A DNA stretch of 23,987 nucleotides from Syntrophomonas sp. UBA5314 (GCA_002410325.1 DHRK01000029.1:1-23987); one strand, 5' to 3'; counted from the stretch's first letter, positions 5,856 to 14,984 are shown. Numbers and translations are program-made. Notes: generated by a model not told the origin, from the letters alone.

Positions 5856-6515
5856 CTATTCATCTTTGGGATTCTGCAAATAGCCCTGATAGCCCTGTCT
5901 GAAAGAATCAATATCTTTTTGCTCCAGGCTGGGCAACGGCCCCAATTGACGGGCCAGCAGGGCAACCATAGCCGTTTTTTCAGTGATATAGCATACTTTA
6001 AGAGCATCTCTAATATCATTACCCACCCCGACCATGCCGTGCATGGCCAGCAGTACCGCCCGGCCGGATGAGCCAAGCGTGTCGACTACCTGGCTGGCCA
6101 GCCGCTTGCTGCCGCAACGGGCGTAAGGAACTACTTCGACGATGTGGCCAACCGCCTGGGCGGTTTCTTCCAAAATAACCGGAATTGGTTTTCCGGCCAC
6201 TGCAAAGGCGCTCGCATAGGGACTGTGTACGTGAACTACGGCGTTTACATCCGGCCGGTTTTGGTATATGGCCAGATGCATAGGGGTTTCAATGGACGGC
6301 CGGTAGCTCCCCTCCTGGACCTGTCGTGCAAAATCGACCAGGACCATGTCCTCGGGCTGCAGCTTTTCGTATTCCATGCCGCTGGGGGTGATAATCAGCA
6401 ATTCTTCACCGGGAACCCGCAGGCTCACATTGCCCCAGGTTCCGGTAACCATCCTGGCCGCCAGGATCTCCTGCGCGGTCTGTAAAACCTGCCGGCGTAA
6501 TTCAAGGTATTTCAT
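5856..6515 (-). CDS. Class II aldolase (FucA-like), probable 5-deoxyribulose/methylthioribulose-1-phosphate aldolase
   Basis: A 219-residue member of the class II aldolase/adducin family. The metal site is visible as HVHSPYAS (H95, H97) and MHG (H159), with the catalytic acid E76 in SIETPMH and phosphate-binding GTWGNVS and TPSG loops. Fuculose-phosphate aldolases have this arrangement. MtnB dehydratases of methionine salvage belong to the same superfamily, so that activity is possible. The local set has no mtnW/mtnX/mtnD/mtnK, and the motifs look FucA-like, which favours an Ald2/DrdA-type aldolase yielding dihydroxyacetone phosphate plus acetaldehyde or methylthioacetaldehyde. The ATG overlaps the mtnA stop (TAATG), so the two are translationally coupled. 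Confidence 0.85.
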   Translation of the reverse strand: MKYLELRRQVLQTAQEILAARMVTGTWGNVSLRVPGEELLIITPSGMEYEKLQPEDMVLVDFARQVQEGSYRPSIETPMHLAIYQNRPDVNAVVHVHSPYASAFAVAGKPIPVILEETAQAVGHIVEVVPYARCGSKRLASQVVDTLGSSGRAVLLAMHGMVGVGNDIRDALKVCYITEKTAMVALLARQLGPLPSLEQKDIDSFRQGYQGYLQNPKDE

Positions 6516-7558
6516 TACCGACCCTCCTCCCCGGACAGTGCCAGCAAACTCTCATGGTAGGGTGGATTGATTATGCCTTTTTCAGTTATTATGGCTTTTA
6601 TCAAATGGTGCGGAGTTACATCAAAGGCGGGATTAAATACGGGCACATGGGGTACGCTCAGGCGGGTGCCACGGATATAGCGTATTTCATCATCATGTCT
6701 TTGTTCAATAGGTATTTGCCCGCCCGATCCCAGTTTTATATCAATGCTGGACAGCGGTGCAGCGACATAGAACGGAATAGCATGGTAGTCAGCCAGAACC
6801 GCCAGGGAATAGGTTCCGATCTTATTGGCCGTATCGCCATTGGCCGCGATCCGATCGGCTCCCACGATAACTGCGTCCACCCTGCCGAGGCTCATGGCAT
6901 ATCCGGCCATATTATCGGTTATGAGGGTAACCGGTATGTTGTCCTGCATAAGCTCCCATACAGTAAGACGCGCTCCCTGTAAAACCGGCCTGGTCTCACA
7001 GGCCCATACCATATCCAGTTTGCCGTGCCGGCAGGCGGAGCGGACCACCCCCAGGGCGGTTCCGTAACCGCAGGTTGCCAGAGCCCCGGCATTGCATATG
7101 GTCATGATCCGTGCCCCGGGGGGAAGCAGTTCCTGTCCCCATTCACCGATGGAGCGATTGACGGCAACATCCTGTTCATGCATGGCACGGGCCGCCTTGA
7201 GCATCTCGCGGGCAATATAGTCCGGCTCCTTGTCCCGGTTGCTTATAAATACCTGCTCCATTTTATCCAAGGCCCAAAACAGGTTGACGGCGGTGGGCCG
7301 GGTCGAAGCCAGCCGTTTTTTTACCTGTTTTACATACTCGTCCAGCCCTTCTTCCGGGCCCCGGTAGCGGTCAACGGCCATAGCCATTCCATAGGCCGCG
7401 CAGACTCCGATCAGGGGCGCTCCCCTTACCTGGAGAGTGCGTATAGCCTCCGCCACATCTTCAAGCCCGGTGCAGTGCTGATAGGCAATATTATCCGGCA
7501 GCTGGTTTTGATCGAGAACCAGCAGATCATTTCCTTCGTAAACAATGGTATCAATCAT
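6515..7558 (-). CDS. mtnA: S-methyl-5-thioribose-1-phosphate isomerase
   Basis: MtnA converts methylthioribose-1-phosphate (or 5-deoxyribose-1-phosphate) to the ribulose form. The 347-residue protein has the eIF2B-like fold motifs TLQVRGAPLIGV (41-52), TxxPTAVNLFWALD (86-98), the catalytic cysteine motif ICNAGALAT (C155) and VGADRIAANGDTANKIGT (catalytic D235). These match the family's essential Cys and Asp. The length is typical. Its ATG overlaps the mtnP stop by the sequence ATGA, and its own stop overlaps the aldolase start, so the three genes are tightly coupled. Some MtnA-like proteins are ribose-1,5-bisphosphate isomerases, but the neighbours support the methylthioribose role. Confidence 0.93.
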   Translation of the reverse strand: MIDTIVYEGNDLLVLDQNQLPDNIAYQHCTGLEDVAEAIRTLQVRGAPLIGVCAAYGMAMAVDRYRGPEEGLDEYVKQVKKRLASTRPTAVNLFWALDKMEQVFISNRDKEPDYIAREMLKAARAMHEQDVAVNRSIGEWGQELLPPGARIMTICNAGALATCGYGTALGVVRSACRHGKLDMVWACETRPVLQGARLTVWELMQDNIPVTLITDNMAGYAMSLGRVDAVIVGADRIAANGDTANKIGTYSLAVLADYHAIPFYVAAPLSSIDIKLGSGGQIPIEQRHDDEIRYIRGTRLSVPHVPVFNPAFDVTPHHLIKAIITEKGIINPPYHESLLALSGEEGR

Positions 7559-8346
7559 TGGCCGACTCCGGTGTCGGGAAGGCTTCTAACACAGTCGCAA
7601 TCCCGCTCCCTGCTGATATGCTTCAAGGCGGAGACAATGATTGAATGAATATTGTGCAGGCTTTTTCTCATAACCTCGACAACTTCACTGTGGGTAAGGA
7701 TGCCGGTGGTTATACCGGCCGCAAAATTGGTTACCAGGCAGATGCTGGCATAGCACATCCCCAATTCCCGGGCCAAGATCACTTCAGGAACGCTGGTCAT
7801 GCCTACCAGATGGCCTCCCAGTATTTTGATCGCCTGTATTTCAGCGGCCGTCTCAAAACGAGGCCCTTCACTGCATACGTAAGTACCGCCGTTATGTATG
7901 ACCAGATCCAATTCGGCTCCTGATTTAGCCAGGGCCTCGCGCAAAGCCGGACAATACGGCACGGTCATATCGCAGTGAATCACTCCGCTCGCACCGCCTT
8001 CATAAAAAGTGGCTTTACGGTTTTTAGTAAAGTCTATAAACTGATCGGCCAGAACAAACTGGCCGGGCTTAAACTCGTGGAATGTGGATCCTACCGCGGC
8101 AGTTGCTATAATCCGCTCTATTCCCAGCATGTGCAGAGCCATAATGTTGGCCCGGTAATTGATAAGATGAGGCGGCACGCTGTGCCCTGCCCCGTGACGG
8201 GCGATGAAAGCCGCCTCTACTCCCTGAAAGCCTCCCACCGCTACTTCGACATCGCCGTAGGGCGTCTTCTGGGCAACCATACGGACATCTTCCAAAAGCT
8301 TGGGAGCATAAACCCCGGTTCCACCTATAATAGCAATCTTAGTCAT
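7555..8346 (-). CDS. mtnP: MTA/MTI phosphorylase (MtnP family) with 6-oxopurine-type Asn
   Basis: This 263-residue enzyme of the MTAP/PNP family splits a 5'-modified nucleoside with phosphate into the free base and the pentose-1-phosphate. Family motifs are IGGTGVY (7-13), ARHG (49-52), PPHLINYRANIMAL (58-71), EGPRFET (160-166) and MTSVPEV (183-189). The purine-contacting loop reads LVTNFAAG with Asn207. Human MTAP has Asp in this place and inosine-type PNPs and the Pseudomonas methylthioinosine phosphorylase have Asn, so preference for methylthioinosine is inferred. ATG 8346 is chosen because GGAGG lies 9 bases upstream; the ATG at 8370 would lie upstream of that site. It follows ftsY by 28 bases and appears co-transcribed with it. 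Confidence 0.88.
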   Translation of the reverse strand: MTKIAIIGGTGVYAPKLLEDVRMVAQKTPYGDVEVAVGGFQGVEAAFIARHGAGHSVPPHLINYRANIMALHMLGIERIIATAAVGSTFHEFKPGQFVLADQFIDFTKNRKATFYEGGASGVIHCDMTVPYCPALREALAKSGAELDLVIHNGGTYVCSEGPRFETAAEIQAIKILGGHLVGMTSVPEVILARELGMCYASICLVTNFAAGITTGILTHSEVVEVMRKSLHNIHSIIVSALKHISRERDCDCVRSLPDTGVGQ

Positions 8347-8374
8347 CTCTTTATACCTCCGCAACGTCATCTAA

Positions 8375-9439
8375 TTAATGCTCAAATAAAGCCCGGGCAA
8401 AAACATCCGGCGAAAAACCACGCAAGTCTTCCAGTCCCTCCCCTATGCCGACCAGTTTGACCGGGATGTCCAGGTCTTTGGCTATGGCCAGGACAATGCC
8501 CCCTTTGGCAGTTCCATCCAGCTTGGTCAGAATAATACCGCTCACCCCGGTAGCTTCTTCAAAGATGCGCGCTTGACTGATGGCATTTTGACCGGTGGTG
8601 GCGTCTAAAACCAGCAAAACTTCGTGAGGCGCCGTGGGGATCTCCTTTTCTATTACCTTCCTGACTTTGCCGATTTCCTTCATCAAATTGGTTTTATTCT
8701 GAAGGCGCCCGGCTGTGTCGATAATGAGCACATCAGCGCGGCGCGCCCGGGCGGCATTTAAAGAGTCAAAAACCACTGCTCCGGGGTCGGCTCCTTCCTG
8801 GTGCTTTATGAGCTCCACCCCGATCCTATCAGCCCATATCTGTAGCTGATCGATGGCCGCGGCCCGGAATGTATCTCCTGCTGAAAGAATGACCCGGCGG
8901 CCCTCGCTTTTAAACCGGTAGGCCAGTTTAGCTATGGAGGTGGTTTTCCCGGAACCGTTGACTCCCACTACCAGGATAACGGCCAGCTCATCACAAGGTA
9001 TGTCAAGGGGAGCCGAATCACTGCCCAGGAGCTTCACTACCTCTTCTTGTAAAAGGCCCATCACCAGAGCGGGATCGTCCCATTTATTCTTCTTGGCGGT
9101 AGCCCGCATTTCTTCCACCATGTCAACTGCAACGTTGACCCCGCAATCGGCCTGGATAAGTATCTCCTCCAGTTCTTCCCAGAACATCTCATCCAGGTTC
9201 TTGCTGCTTTTGATCAGGTTTTCGATCTTGTCGGTGATATTCTTCCTGGTTTTGGTCAGACCGCTTTTAAGCTTTTCAAAAAAACCCTGTTTTCCTCCAG
9301 CTTCGCTGGTTTGGTTTTCCGGCTCGGCGGCAACGCTTTCCTGTGGCTCCACGGCAGGCGAAAGGAGCTGCGCTTCCTCTACCGCCTCTAGATTATCCTC
9401 GTTGTTCTTCTTGCCTTTAAACTTATCAAATAAGCCCAC
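8375..9439 (-). CDS. ftsY: Signal recognition particle receptor FtsY
   Basis: FtsY is the membrane-associated GTPase that receives ribosome-SRP complexes for co-translational insertion. The product is 354 residues: a short acidic A domain (about 1-65), then the N domain and the G domain with GVNGSGKTTS (P-loop), DTFRAAA, DTAGRLQNK and TKLDGTAKGG. The GTG at 9439 is preferred because it gives the family-typical start (M)GLFDKFKGKK and has GGAG nine bases upstream. The ATG five codons earlier has its AGGA too close. The smc stop lies 24 bases upstream, giving the widely conserved smc-ftsY pair. The usual ffh/ylxM partner does not follow; the salvage genes do. Confidence 0.96.
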   Translation of the reverse strand: MGLFDKFKGKKNNEDNLEAVEEAQLLSPAVEPQESVAAEPENQTSEAGGKQGFFEKLKSGLTKTRKNITDKIENLIKSSKNLDEMFWEELEEILIQADCGVNVAVDMVEEMRATAKKNKWDDPALVMGLLQEEVVKLLGSDSAPLDIPCDELAVILVVGVNGSGKTTSIAKLAYRFKSEGRRVILSAGDTFRAAAIDQLQIWADRIGVELIKHQEGADPGAVVFDSLNAARARRADVLIIDTAGRLQNKTNLMKEIGKVRKVIEKEIPTAPHEVLLVLDATTGQNAISQARIFEEATGVSGIILTKLDGTAKGGIVLAIAKDLDIPVKLVGIGEGLEDLRGFSPDVFARALFEH

Positions 9440-9463
9440 TTTGTCCAACTCCATTTCCTGCTT

Positions 9464-12400
9464 TTATCCAGCCAGTTCCGCTGCTTCTTTCAAATTCAAG
9501 GTCAAAACCGATGAGACTCCTTTTTCGGGCATGGTGATGCCGTATATTTTTTCTCCTGATTCAATGGTGGCCTGGCGATGGGTAATCATTATAAACTGAA
9601 TATCGTCAGCCATAGTTTTGACAAAGTCGGTAAACTTCAACAGGTTGCTGTCATCCAGGGAAGCGTCGATCTCGTCCAGTATGCAGAAAGGCACCGGTTT
9701 TAGGCGCAGCAGCGCAAAGACAAAGGCAATGCAGGTCAGGGCCTTTTCCCCCCCGGACAACAGGTTTAAGGCCTGAATTTTTTTACCGGGAATTTTCACC
9801 TCGATGTTTACCCCGGATTCCAGGCGGTCGGCTCCGTTTTCGAGATGCAGGGAGGCCTCCCCCCCGCCAAATATATCTAAAAAGGTCTGGTTGATGCTTT
9901 CATTGGCCAGGACGAAGAAGCGTGCAAATTCCCGGTCCATTAATTTTTCCGTTTCTTTTAACAGGGCCTGCAGGGAGTCCCGGCCTGTACAGAGGTCCTC
10001 ATACTGGGCTTCCAGGAAGTCACAGCGGGCGCTTACTTCCGCAAACTCCTGGATGGATTCCAGGTCCACCGGACCTAGAATCTCAATTTCCTGCTTGAGC
10101 TGTTCGATTTGCAGCTCCCAATTCTTCAGGTCCATGGGATCGGGAATATCATCCGCAACCGCGGGCGGCTGACAGCTGAACCGCTCCCACCAACGGCGGC
10201 GGGCGGCGTCCAATTCGGTCTCGGCCCGGGCCACGTCAATTTCCACTTCCCGCAGCCGGTTCTCCCGTTCGGCCAATTCCTGTTTTACCGGTCCCAATTC
10301 GCGGCGCATACGGCTCAAGCGGCCGCGCTGCTTTTTGTCTTCCTCCTCCAGGCCTTGGAGCCTGGCATTGACCGTATCGAGTTCCGCCACGCTTTCCCGG
10401 AGGCTTCCTTCCAGCTCCTCCTGGCGCCGGCTTTCGCGCAGAATCTCCTCTTCTAAGCCCTGGATGAGGCCGGCCGCTTCCTGAGCCGATTGCTGATAGG
10501 AATCCCTGACCTGTTTAAATTGACGGAAGTTGTTTTTGGCACTCTCCAATTCCCTTTCCTTCATGCTCAGTTGCTGGTCCAGCGAGCGCAGCCTTTCCTT
10601 CCTCACTTCATGTTCCCGCTGGGTTTTTTCAATAGTCTCCCGGAGTCCTTCCAGGAGTCCGTCCATGTCTTTACTCTCTTCGCGAACGGCTTGAGCCTGG
10701 CTTTGGAGGTTTTCCAGCTCCCCGGCCAGGTGGTTGATTTCTTGTTCCAACTCCGTGCTTCCCTGTAAGGTTCTCAAGTGTTCAGCATCTAAGTCTTCTT
10801 TTTCCTTATTCAAATCGTCCAGCTGTTTATCAGTCATTTCATACTGCAGCTTGCCCTCCAGACACTGCCCTTTGAGCTCCAGCAACTGTACATCCAGCTC
10901 TTCCAACCAGCGTCCCTGCTCCTGGCGCTGTTCACGGTTTAATTTACCCGCCTTCTGATATTCTTCGAGCAGTTGAACCAGTTTACGCTCTTCTCCCTTT
11001 CTCTGCAAAGGGCTGTTGCTTTGCGCAGTTTTCGCTCCTCCGCTTATCGCTCCGGCCAGGTTAATGGATTCCCCGTCGAGGGATACAATGCGCAACGGGT
11101 ACTGCAAGCCTTTGAACAACCGCACGGCCTGATCCAGGTTTTCGACGACCAGCACCCTGCCCAGCAGGTATTCCACCGCGCGGGTATAGGTATCGGCATA
11201 TTCCACCAGTTCAGATGCCAGACCCAGAACGCCCTTTTTACCGGCCCAGTGTTCCCGTACCGCCTGGGGGACTTTTTGCACCCGCAAAATGTCCAGGGGA
11301 ATGAAAGTGAGCCTTCCCGCTCTTTTCGCTTTTAACCACTCAATCGCTTCCCGGGCCTGGTCTGCTTTGTCTACTATCACGTTTTCCAGGCCCCGGCCGA
11401 TGGCGGTATCGATAGCCGTTTCCAAACCAGCCGGAACCTTGATAATCTCGCCGACCAGTCCCCTGATGCCCCTTAAGCGATTATCCCGCCCTGCCTGAAC
11501 CATCTGTTTGGCAGCCTGCGAATAACCCACCAGATCCCGGTCCATATCCCGGATTGACGCCAATCGGCTCTGACAACGGCCGGTTTCTTCTTCTCGTTTT
11601 CTAAAATCTTCATCCAGCTTTTGTATGGCTGCAGCTCTATCACGGCGCTGTTCTTCCAACTCTGCCAACCGGTCATTGTTTTCAGCTAGCTCCCTGCCCA
11701 ATTCAACCTTCCGGCCCTGCAGTTCTTCACCTTTGGCGCTGCAGCTTTTTATCCGCTGGGCCAATTCGCCGGCTGTAACAGCCAGCCTTTCTTTACGCTC
11801 CTGGGTCCGGCGCAGAATATCTTCCTGCCGGTTTATGGTATTCTTCAGCTCGCTTTCGGCTTGAACCTTCTCGAATATGACAGACCTGGTCTCCTCGAAC
11901 TCGGTCCGGATCTTATCCAGGTGCTGCTCTCCTTCATTGATGCTGTCCTGCAAATCCTGCTTCTCCGACAAGCGGTTCTGATAATTGAGTTGTTCTTGCT
12001 CCAGATCCTTCAGCCGCTCATCCAGGTCGCTGTTCAAATTTTTCAGCATGTCATTATATTTAAGCGCATCGGTGCGCGCATCATCCTGCCGCCCCCGGCA
12101 GTTTTGGATTCTCTCCTGGGCCAGCCTGATCTCGGTCTGAAGGCCTGCTACCCGGCTCTCCCCTTGATGCTTGTTTTCGCGCACCTCTTTATAGGACTGC
12201 ATGGTTTCCTGCAATCCTTCTTCTTCCTTCTGAAGAGCTGTTTCCCGGGTTGCAATGTCTTGCTGGAGGGCGGCCAGGGCCTCCTGTTCATCCCGCCAGT
12301 GCTGTCGCTGCGGCTCCAGATAAGCCTGGATCCTGGCGATATCGCCCTTCATCAGGTTTCTCTCCTGCTCTTCCAAGCTGCCGCTCAAACCTTTATATGC

Positions 12401-13039
12401 AGCTGCCTTCTCTGCTTTGCGGCTGAGTTCTTCTTTTCGGGTCCTCAATTCACTTAGAATATCATTTAAGCGCAGAATATCATTGGCCGAGCTCTGAATG
12501 CGTTGTTTGACTTCATCGCGTTTTTGCCGGTGGCGGATTATGCCGGAGGCTTCCTCCAGCATGAGCCGCCGGTCCATCGGGTGCCCGTTTAAAACCTGTT
12601 CCAGTTCGCCCTGGCTTATGATGGAATATCCCCTCTTGCCTACCCCGGTGCCGGTGAAAAGACTGCTTATATCCTTCATACGGACTCTGGATTTATTGAG
12701 ATAGAACTCGCTTTCACCGTCGCGAAAAACCTTGCGGCCCAGGGTTATTTCGCTGAAATCCAGGGGCAGTTTCTTGTGGGCATTATCCAGCGTAAGTTCA
12801 ACGAAGGCCATACCCTGGCTTTTTTTTCGATCACTGCCGTGGAAAATGACATCTTCGCCTTTTTGTCCCCGCAGGTGGCGAATGTTTATTTCCCCCAGAA
12901 CCCAGCGGACCGCGTCAACTATATTGCTTTTGCCGCACCCGTTGGGTCCGACAATTACATTGATGCCGGGTCCCAGCATAATTTCCGTATTATCGGCAAA
13001 GGTCTTAAAACCTTTAATATCCAGTCGTTTCAGAAACAC
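9464..13039 (-). CDS. smc: Chromosome segregation protein SMC
   Basis: SMC is the ATPase of the bacterial condensin with ScpA and ScpB. The 1191-residue length is normal. The N-terminal head carries GPNGCGKSNI (31-40). Long coiled coils flank a hinge domain at about 510-665 (RGLVGEIIKVP to AGAISGGAK). The C-terminal head has the signature LSGGEKAL and the Walker B/D-loop CILDEIDASLDD. The start is GTG, with GGAGGA upstream at a suitable distance, and the translation begins MFLKRLDIKGFKTF, which is typical. The upstream gap of 98 bases to the radical SAM gene holds no clear promoter or terminator, so it probably continues the rnc transcript. Confidence 0.97.
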   Translation of the reverse strand: MFLKRLDIKGFKTFADNTEIMLGPGINVIVGPNGCGKSNIVDAVRWVLGEINIRHLRGQKGEDVIFHGSDRKKSQGMAFVELTLDNAHKKLPLDFSEITLGRKVFRDGESEFYLNKSRVRMKDISSLFTGTGVGKRGYSIISQGELEQVLNGHPMDRRLMLEEASGIIRHRQKRDEVKQRIQSSANDILRLNDILSELRTRKEELSRKAEKAAAYKGLSGSLEEQERNLMKGDIARIQAYLEPQRQHWRDEQEALAALQQDIATRETALQKEEEGLQETMQSYKEVRENKHQGESRVAGLQTEIRLAQERIQNCRGRQDDARTDALKYNDMLKNLNSDLDERLKDLEQEQLNYQNRLSEKQDLQDSINEGEQHLDKIRTEFEETRSVIFEKVQAESELKNTINRQEDILRRTQERKERLAVTAGELAQRIKSCSAKGEELQGRKVELGRELAENNDRLAELEEQRRDRAAAIQKLDEDFRKREEETGRCQSRLASIRDMDRDLVGYSQAAKQMVQAGRDNRLRGIRGLVGEIIKVPAGLETAIDTAIGRGLENVIVDKADQAREAIEWLKAKRAGRLTFIPLDILRVQKVPQAVREHWAGKKGVLGLASELVEYADTYTRAVEYLLGRVLVVENLDQAVRLFKGLQYPLRIVSLDGESINLAGAISGGAKTAQSNSPLQRKGEERKLVQLLEEYQKAGKLNREQRQEQGRWLEELDVQLLELKGQCLEGKLQYEMTDKQLDDLNKEKEDLDAEHLRTLQGSTELEQEINHLAGELENLQSQAQAVREESKDMDGLLEGLRETIEKTQREHEVRKERLRSLDQQLSMKERELESAKNNFRQFKQVRDSYQQSAQEAAGLIQGLEEEILRESRRQEELEGSLRESVAELDTVNARLQGLEEEDKKQRGRLSRMRRELGPVKQELAERENRLREVEIDVARAETELDAARRRWWERFSCQPPAVADDIPDPMDLKNWELQIEQLKQEIEILGPVDLESIQEFAEVSARCDFLEAQYEDLCTGRDSLQALLKETEKLMDREFARFFVLANESINQTFLDIFGGGEASLHLENGADRLESGVNIEVKIPGKKIQALNLLSGGEKALTCIAFVFALLRLKPVPFCILDEIDASLDDSNLLKFTDFVKTMADDIQFIMITHRQATIESGEKIYGITMPEKGVSSVLTLNLKEAAELAG

Positions 13040-13137
13040 CCGCTGTCCTCCTACATATGATTACCGCCCTGTATATTAACCCCGGATGTAAAGCCCACCG
13101 GCCACCTGATGCCGGCCTCCCACTAAAGCCAATAATA

Positions 13138-14271
13138 TCATATTCGCGTCTTTTTTAGTTCTTCAATATATCGACCTGATCCGGTATTAATAGGATCACG
13201 GCGGCGTTTTACGAACCCTTTCCGATCCAGCCGCCGTTCAGATCCTCCGGCTATGAATACGGCAATCTCATCCGAATTCAGATCCTCTCGCCCGGCCACC
13301 GATAGCTCCTTAAAACTCATGATCTGTTGAATCTCAAGCAAATTTCGCCTATTATTGCCTATCATTTTAGACAGATCCCGCTGGTTTACCAGCAGAAGAA
13401 CCTTGCTTATACCAGGAGTCTCCCCTTCGATATCACCGAGCAGCATCAGAGCCTGTTCTTTGAAAACGGCCTGTTGGACCAGTTCTCCAAACGCCGGGTG
13501 ATAGGGTCCTGCCAGTACGGTCCCCGGACAACGCAGCTCTTCCCCGGGGTGAAGGCCCATCCTGACCACCGGTATGTTATGGCTCTGAAAGGCAATGTAC
13601 ATCTCCTTGCTGAGTTCAACCGCCTGCTCCAGGCTTAAGGGCAGGTAGCTTCCTTGAGCCAGCATATTTTCTAAACCGGTGTCTTTTATGACCAGGGTGG
13701 GGTATATTCTTACCAGATCAGGCGCCAGGCTTACCGCCCTTCTGGTGCTGTGGTAAACAGCCGCCTCATCGTCGCCGGGCAGGCCGAGCATCAACTGGAT
13801 GCCCAGGGAAAACCCGGCCGCTTTAACCATCCGGCAGGCCCTTTCCGCCTGTCTCGCCGAATATTCCCGGCCGGACATATAAAGGACCCGGTCATCGAAA
13901 GATTGAATGCCCAGCTCAATAGTGGATACCCCCCACCTTTTCAAGAAGTCCAGGGACTCTTGATCGACACAGTCCGGCCGGGTGGAAAGGCGCACCCCTT
14001 TAAGCAGTCCCCTGCCCAGATAAGGCCTCGCCATGGCCAGGTATGCTTCCTGGGTAGACTTGGGCAGAGCGGTAAAGCTGCCTCCGAAAAAAGCCAGCTC
14101 AACTTCGGTTTGATTCCGGTCCATGGTCGACAGGTGTTTTTGAATAAGCTCTGGTATATCGGAGGGGGGAGGAGCAAGACCGGGCCTGCTTATCCGGTTT
14201 TGATCACAAAACAGGCACTTGTAGGGACATCCCAGGTGGGGAATGAACACCGCTATATTAGCATGTTTCAT
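13138..14271 (-). CDS. Radical SAM protein of the Elp3-like group
   Basis: A 377-residue radical SAM enzyme. The cluster-binding motif is GCPYKCLFC (C15, C19, C22), followed by FFGGSFTALP and a class-typical ELGIQSFDD strand. A C-terminal part (about 300-377) rich in Arg/Lys ends in a GRYIEELKKTRI helix. Related proteins are found next to rnc and smc in many Clostridia and are annotated as Elp3/oxygen-independent coproporphyrinogen-like radical SAM proteins. No acetyltransferase domain of true Elp3 is evident. The substrate is unknown; a basic C-terminus and the position after rnc make an RNA target conceivable. Its ATG overlaps the rnc stop as ATGA, indicating coupling. Confidence 0.85.
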   Translation of the reverse strand: MKHANIAVFIPHLGCPYKCLFCDQNRISRPGLAPPPSDIPELIQKHLSTMDRNQTEVELAFFGGSFTALPKSTQEAYLAMARPYLGRGLLKGVRLSTRPDCVDQESLDFLKRWGVSTIELGIQSFDDRVLYMSGREYSARQAERACRMVKAAGFSLGIQLMLGLPGDDEAAVYHSTRRAVSLAPDLVRIYPTLVIKDTGLENMLAQGSYLPLSLEQAVELSKEMYIAFQSHNIPVVRMGLHPGEELRCPGTVLAGPYHPAFGELVQQAVFKEQALMLLGDIEGETPGISKVLLLVNQRDLSKMIGNNRRNLLEIQQIMSFKELSVAGREDLNSDEIAVFIAGGSERRLDRKGFVKRRRDPINTGSGRYIEELKKTRI

Positions 14272-14984
14272 TGACGCTTCCCTTTGCTCAGGCTCTCAAT
14301 GTAGCCGACTTGAGTCAGGGCCTTTTCGGCCGCTCTCTGTTCAGCTTCTTTCTTGCTCTTTCCCTCACCGGTAGCCAGTTGTTCGCCCCGGTAGTATACA
14401 CCCGTGACAAAGGTTTTGTCATGGGCCGGACCGTATTCGTCAACTACTGAATAATGCACATTATCCTTGTCCCAGGCCTGCACCAGTTCCTGCAGGCGCG
14501 ACTTATAATCATAATAATCCCCGCGGGCGGTTTCCAAAATGATGTCCTCTAGATACTTCATGATAAAATCACTAGCCGCTGCATAGCCCTGGTCCAGGTA
14601 GACAGCGCCTATGACCGCTTCGGCGGCATCGGCCAGAATGGACTTGCGCATGCGCCCGCCGGACATTTCCTCTCCCCGCCCCAAAAGGATATACGGAGCC
14701 AGTTGCAAGCGACTGGCGACGCTGACCAGGGCCTTTTCGCATACCACCCGGGCCCTGATTTTGGTCAGTTCACCTTCCGCTTTATTGCCAAAATGGGTAT
14801 AAAGGTATTCGGCCACCGCCAGGTTGAGTACCGCATCGCCCAAGAATTCCAGCCTCTGGTTGTTTCCCGAGGTGTTTCTTTCCTGGGCATAGGAGGGGTG
14901 CGTCAAAGCCATTAACATCAATTCTTCTCGGTTGAACCGCATACCAAGTTCCTCAAGAAATCTGCGAGGGATCTTTCTTTCCAT
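14268..14984 (-). CDS. rnc: Ribonuclease III
   Basis: RNase III cuts double-stranded RNA during rRNA maturation and RNA decay. The 238-residue protein has the signature NQRLEFLGDAVL (42-53) with the metal-binding acids E46 and D50, a second catalytic block ADAAEAVIGAVYLDQG, and a C-terminal double-stranded RNA-binding domain (from DYKSRLQELVQ onward, ending KKEAEQRAAEKAL). The ATG at 14984 (MERKIPRRF) is preferred: GAAAGGAGGG lies just upstream, whereas the longer open frame begins inside plsX without homology. It follows plsX by 43 bases. The fabD/fabG/acpP genes that often separate plsX and rnc in Firmicutes are absent. Confidence 0.96.
   Translation of the reverse strand: MERKIPRRFLEELGMRFNREELMLMALTHPSYAQERNTSGNNQRLEFLGDAVLNLAVAEYLYTHFGNKAEGELTKIRARVVCEKALVSVASRLQLAPYILLGRGEEMSGGRMRKSILADAAEAVIGAVYLDQGYAAASDFIMKYLEDIILETARGDYYDYKSRLQELVQAWDKDNVHYSVVDEYGPAHDKTFVTGVYYRGEQLATGEGKSKKEAEQRAAEKALTQVGYIESLSKGKRQ

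Noticed and set aside
5837..6076. N-terminal extension of mtaD to 6076
   Set aside because: The extra residues lie within the aldolase gene in another frame, have no amidohydrolase similarity, and a proper ribosome site precedes ATG 5836.
9804..12457. Numerous + strand open frames opposite smc
   Set aside because: They are shadows of the coiled-coil coding sequence, lack ribosome sites and show no recognisable domain.
13040..13137. Terminator or promoter between the radical SAM gene and smc
   Set aside because: The CCGGC/GCCGG stem is short and has no T-tract, and the TATA-like sequence has no -35 at a usable distance.
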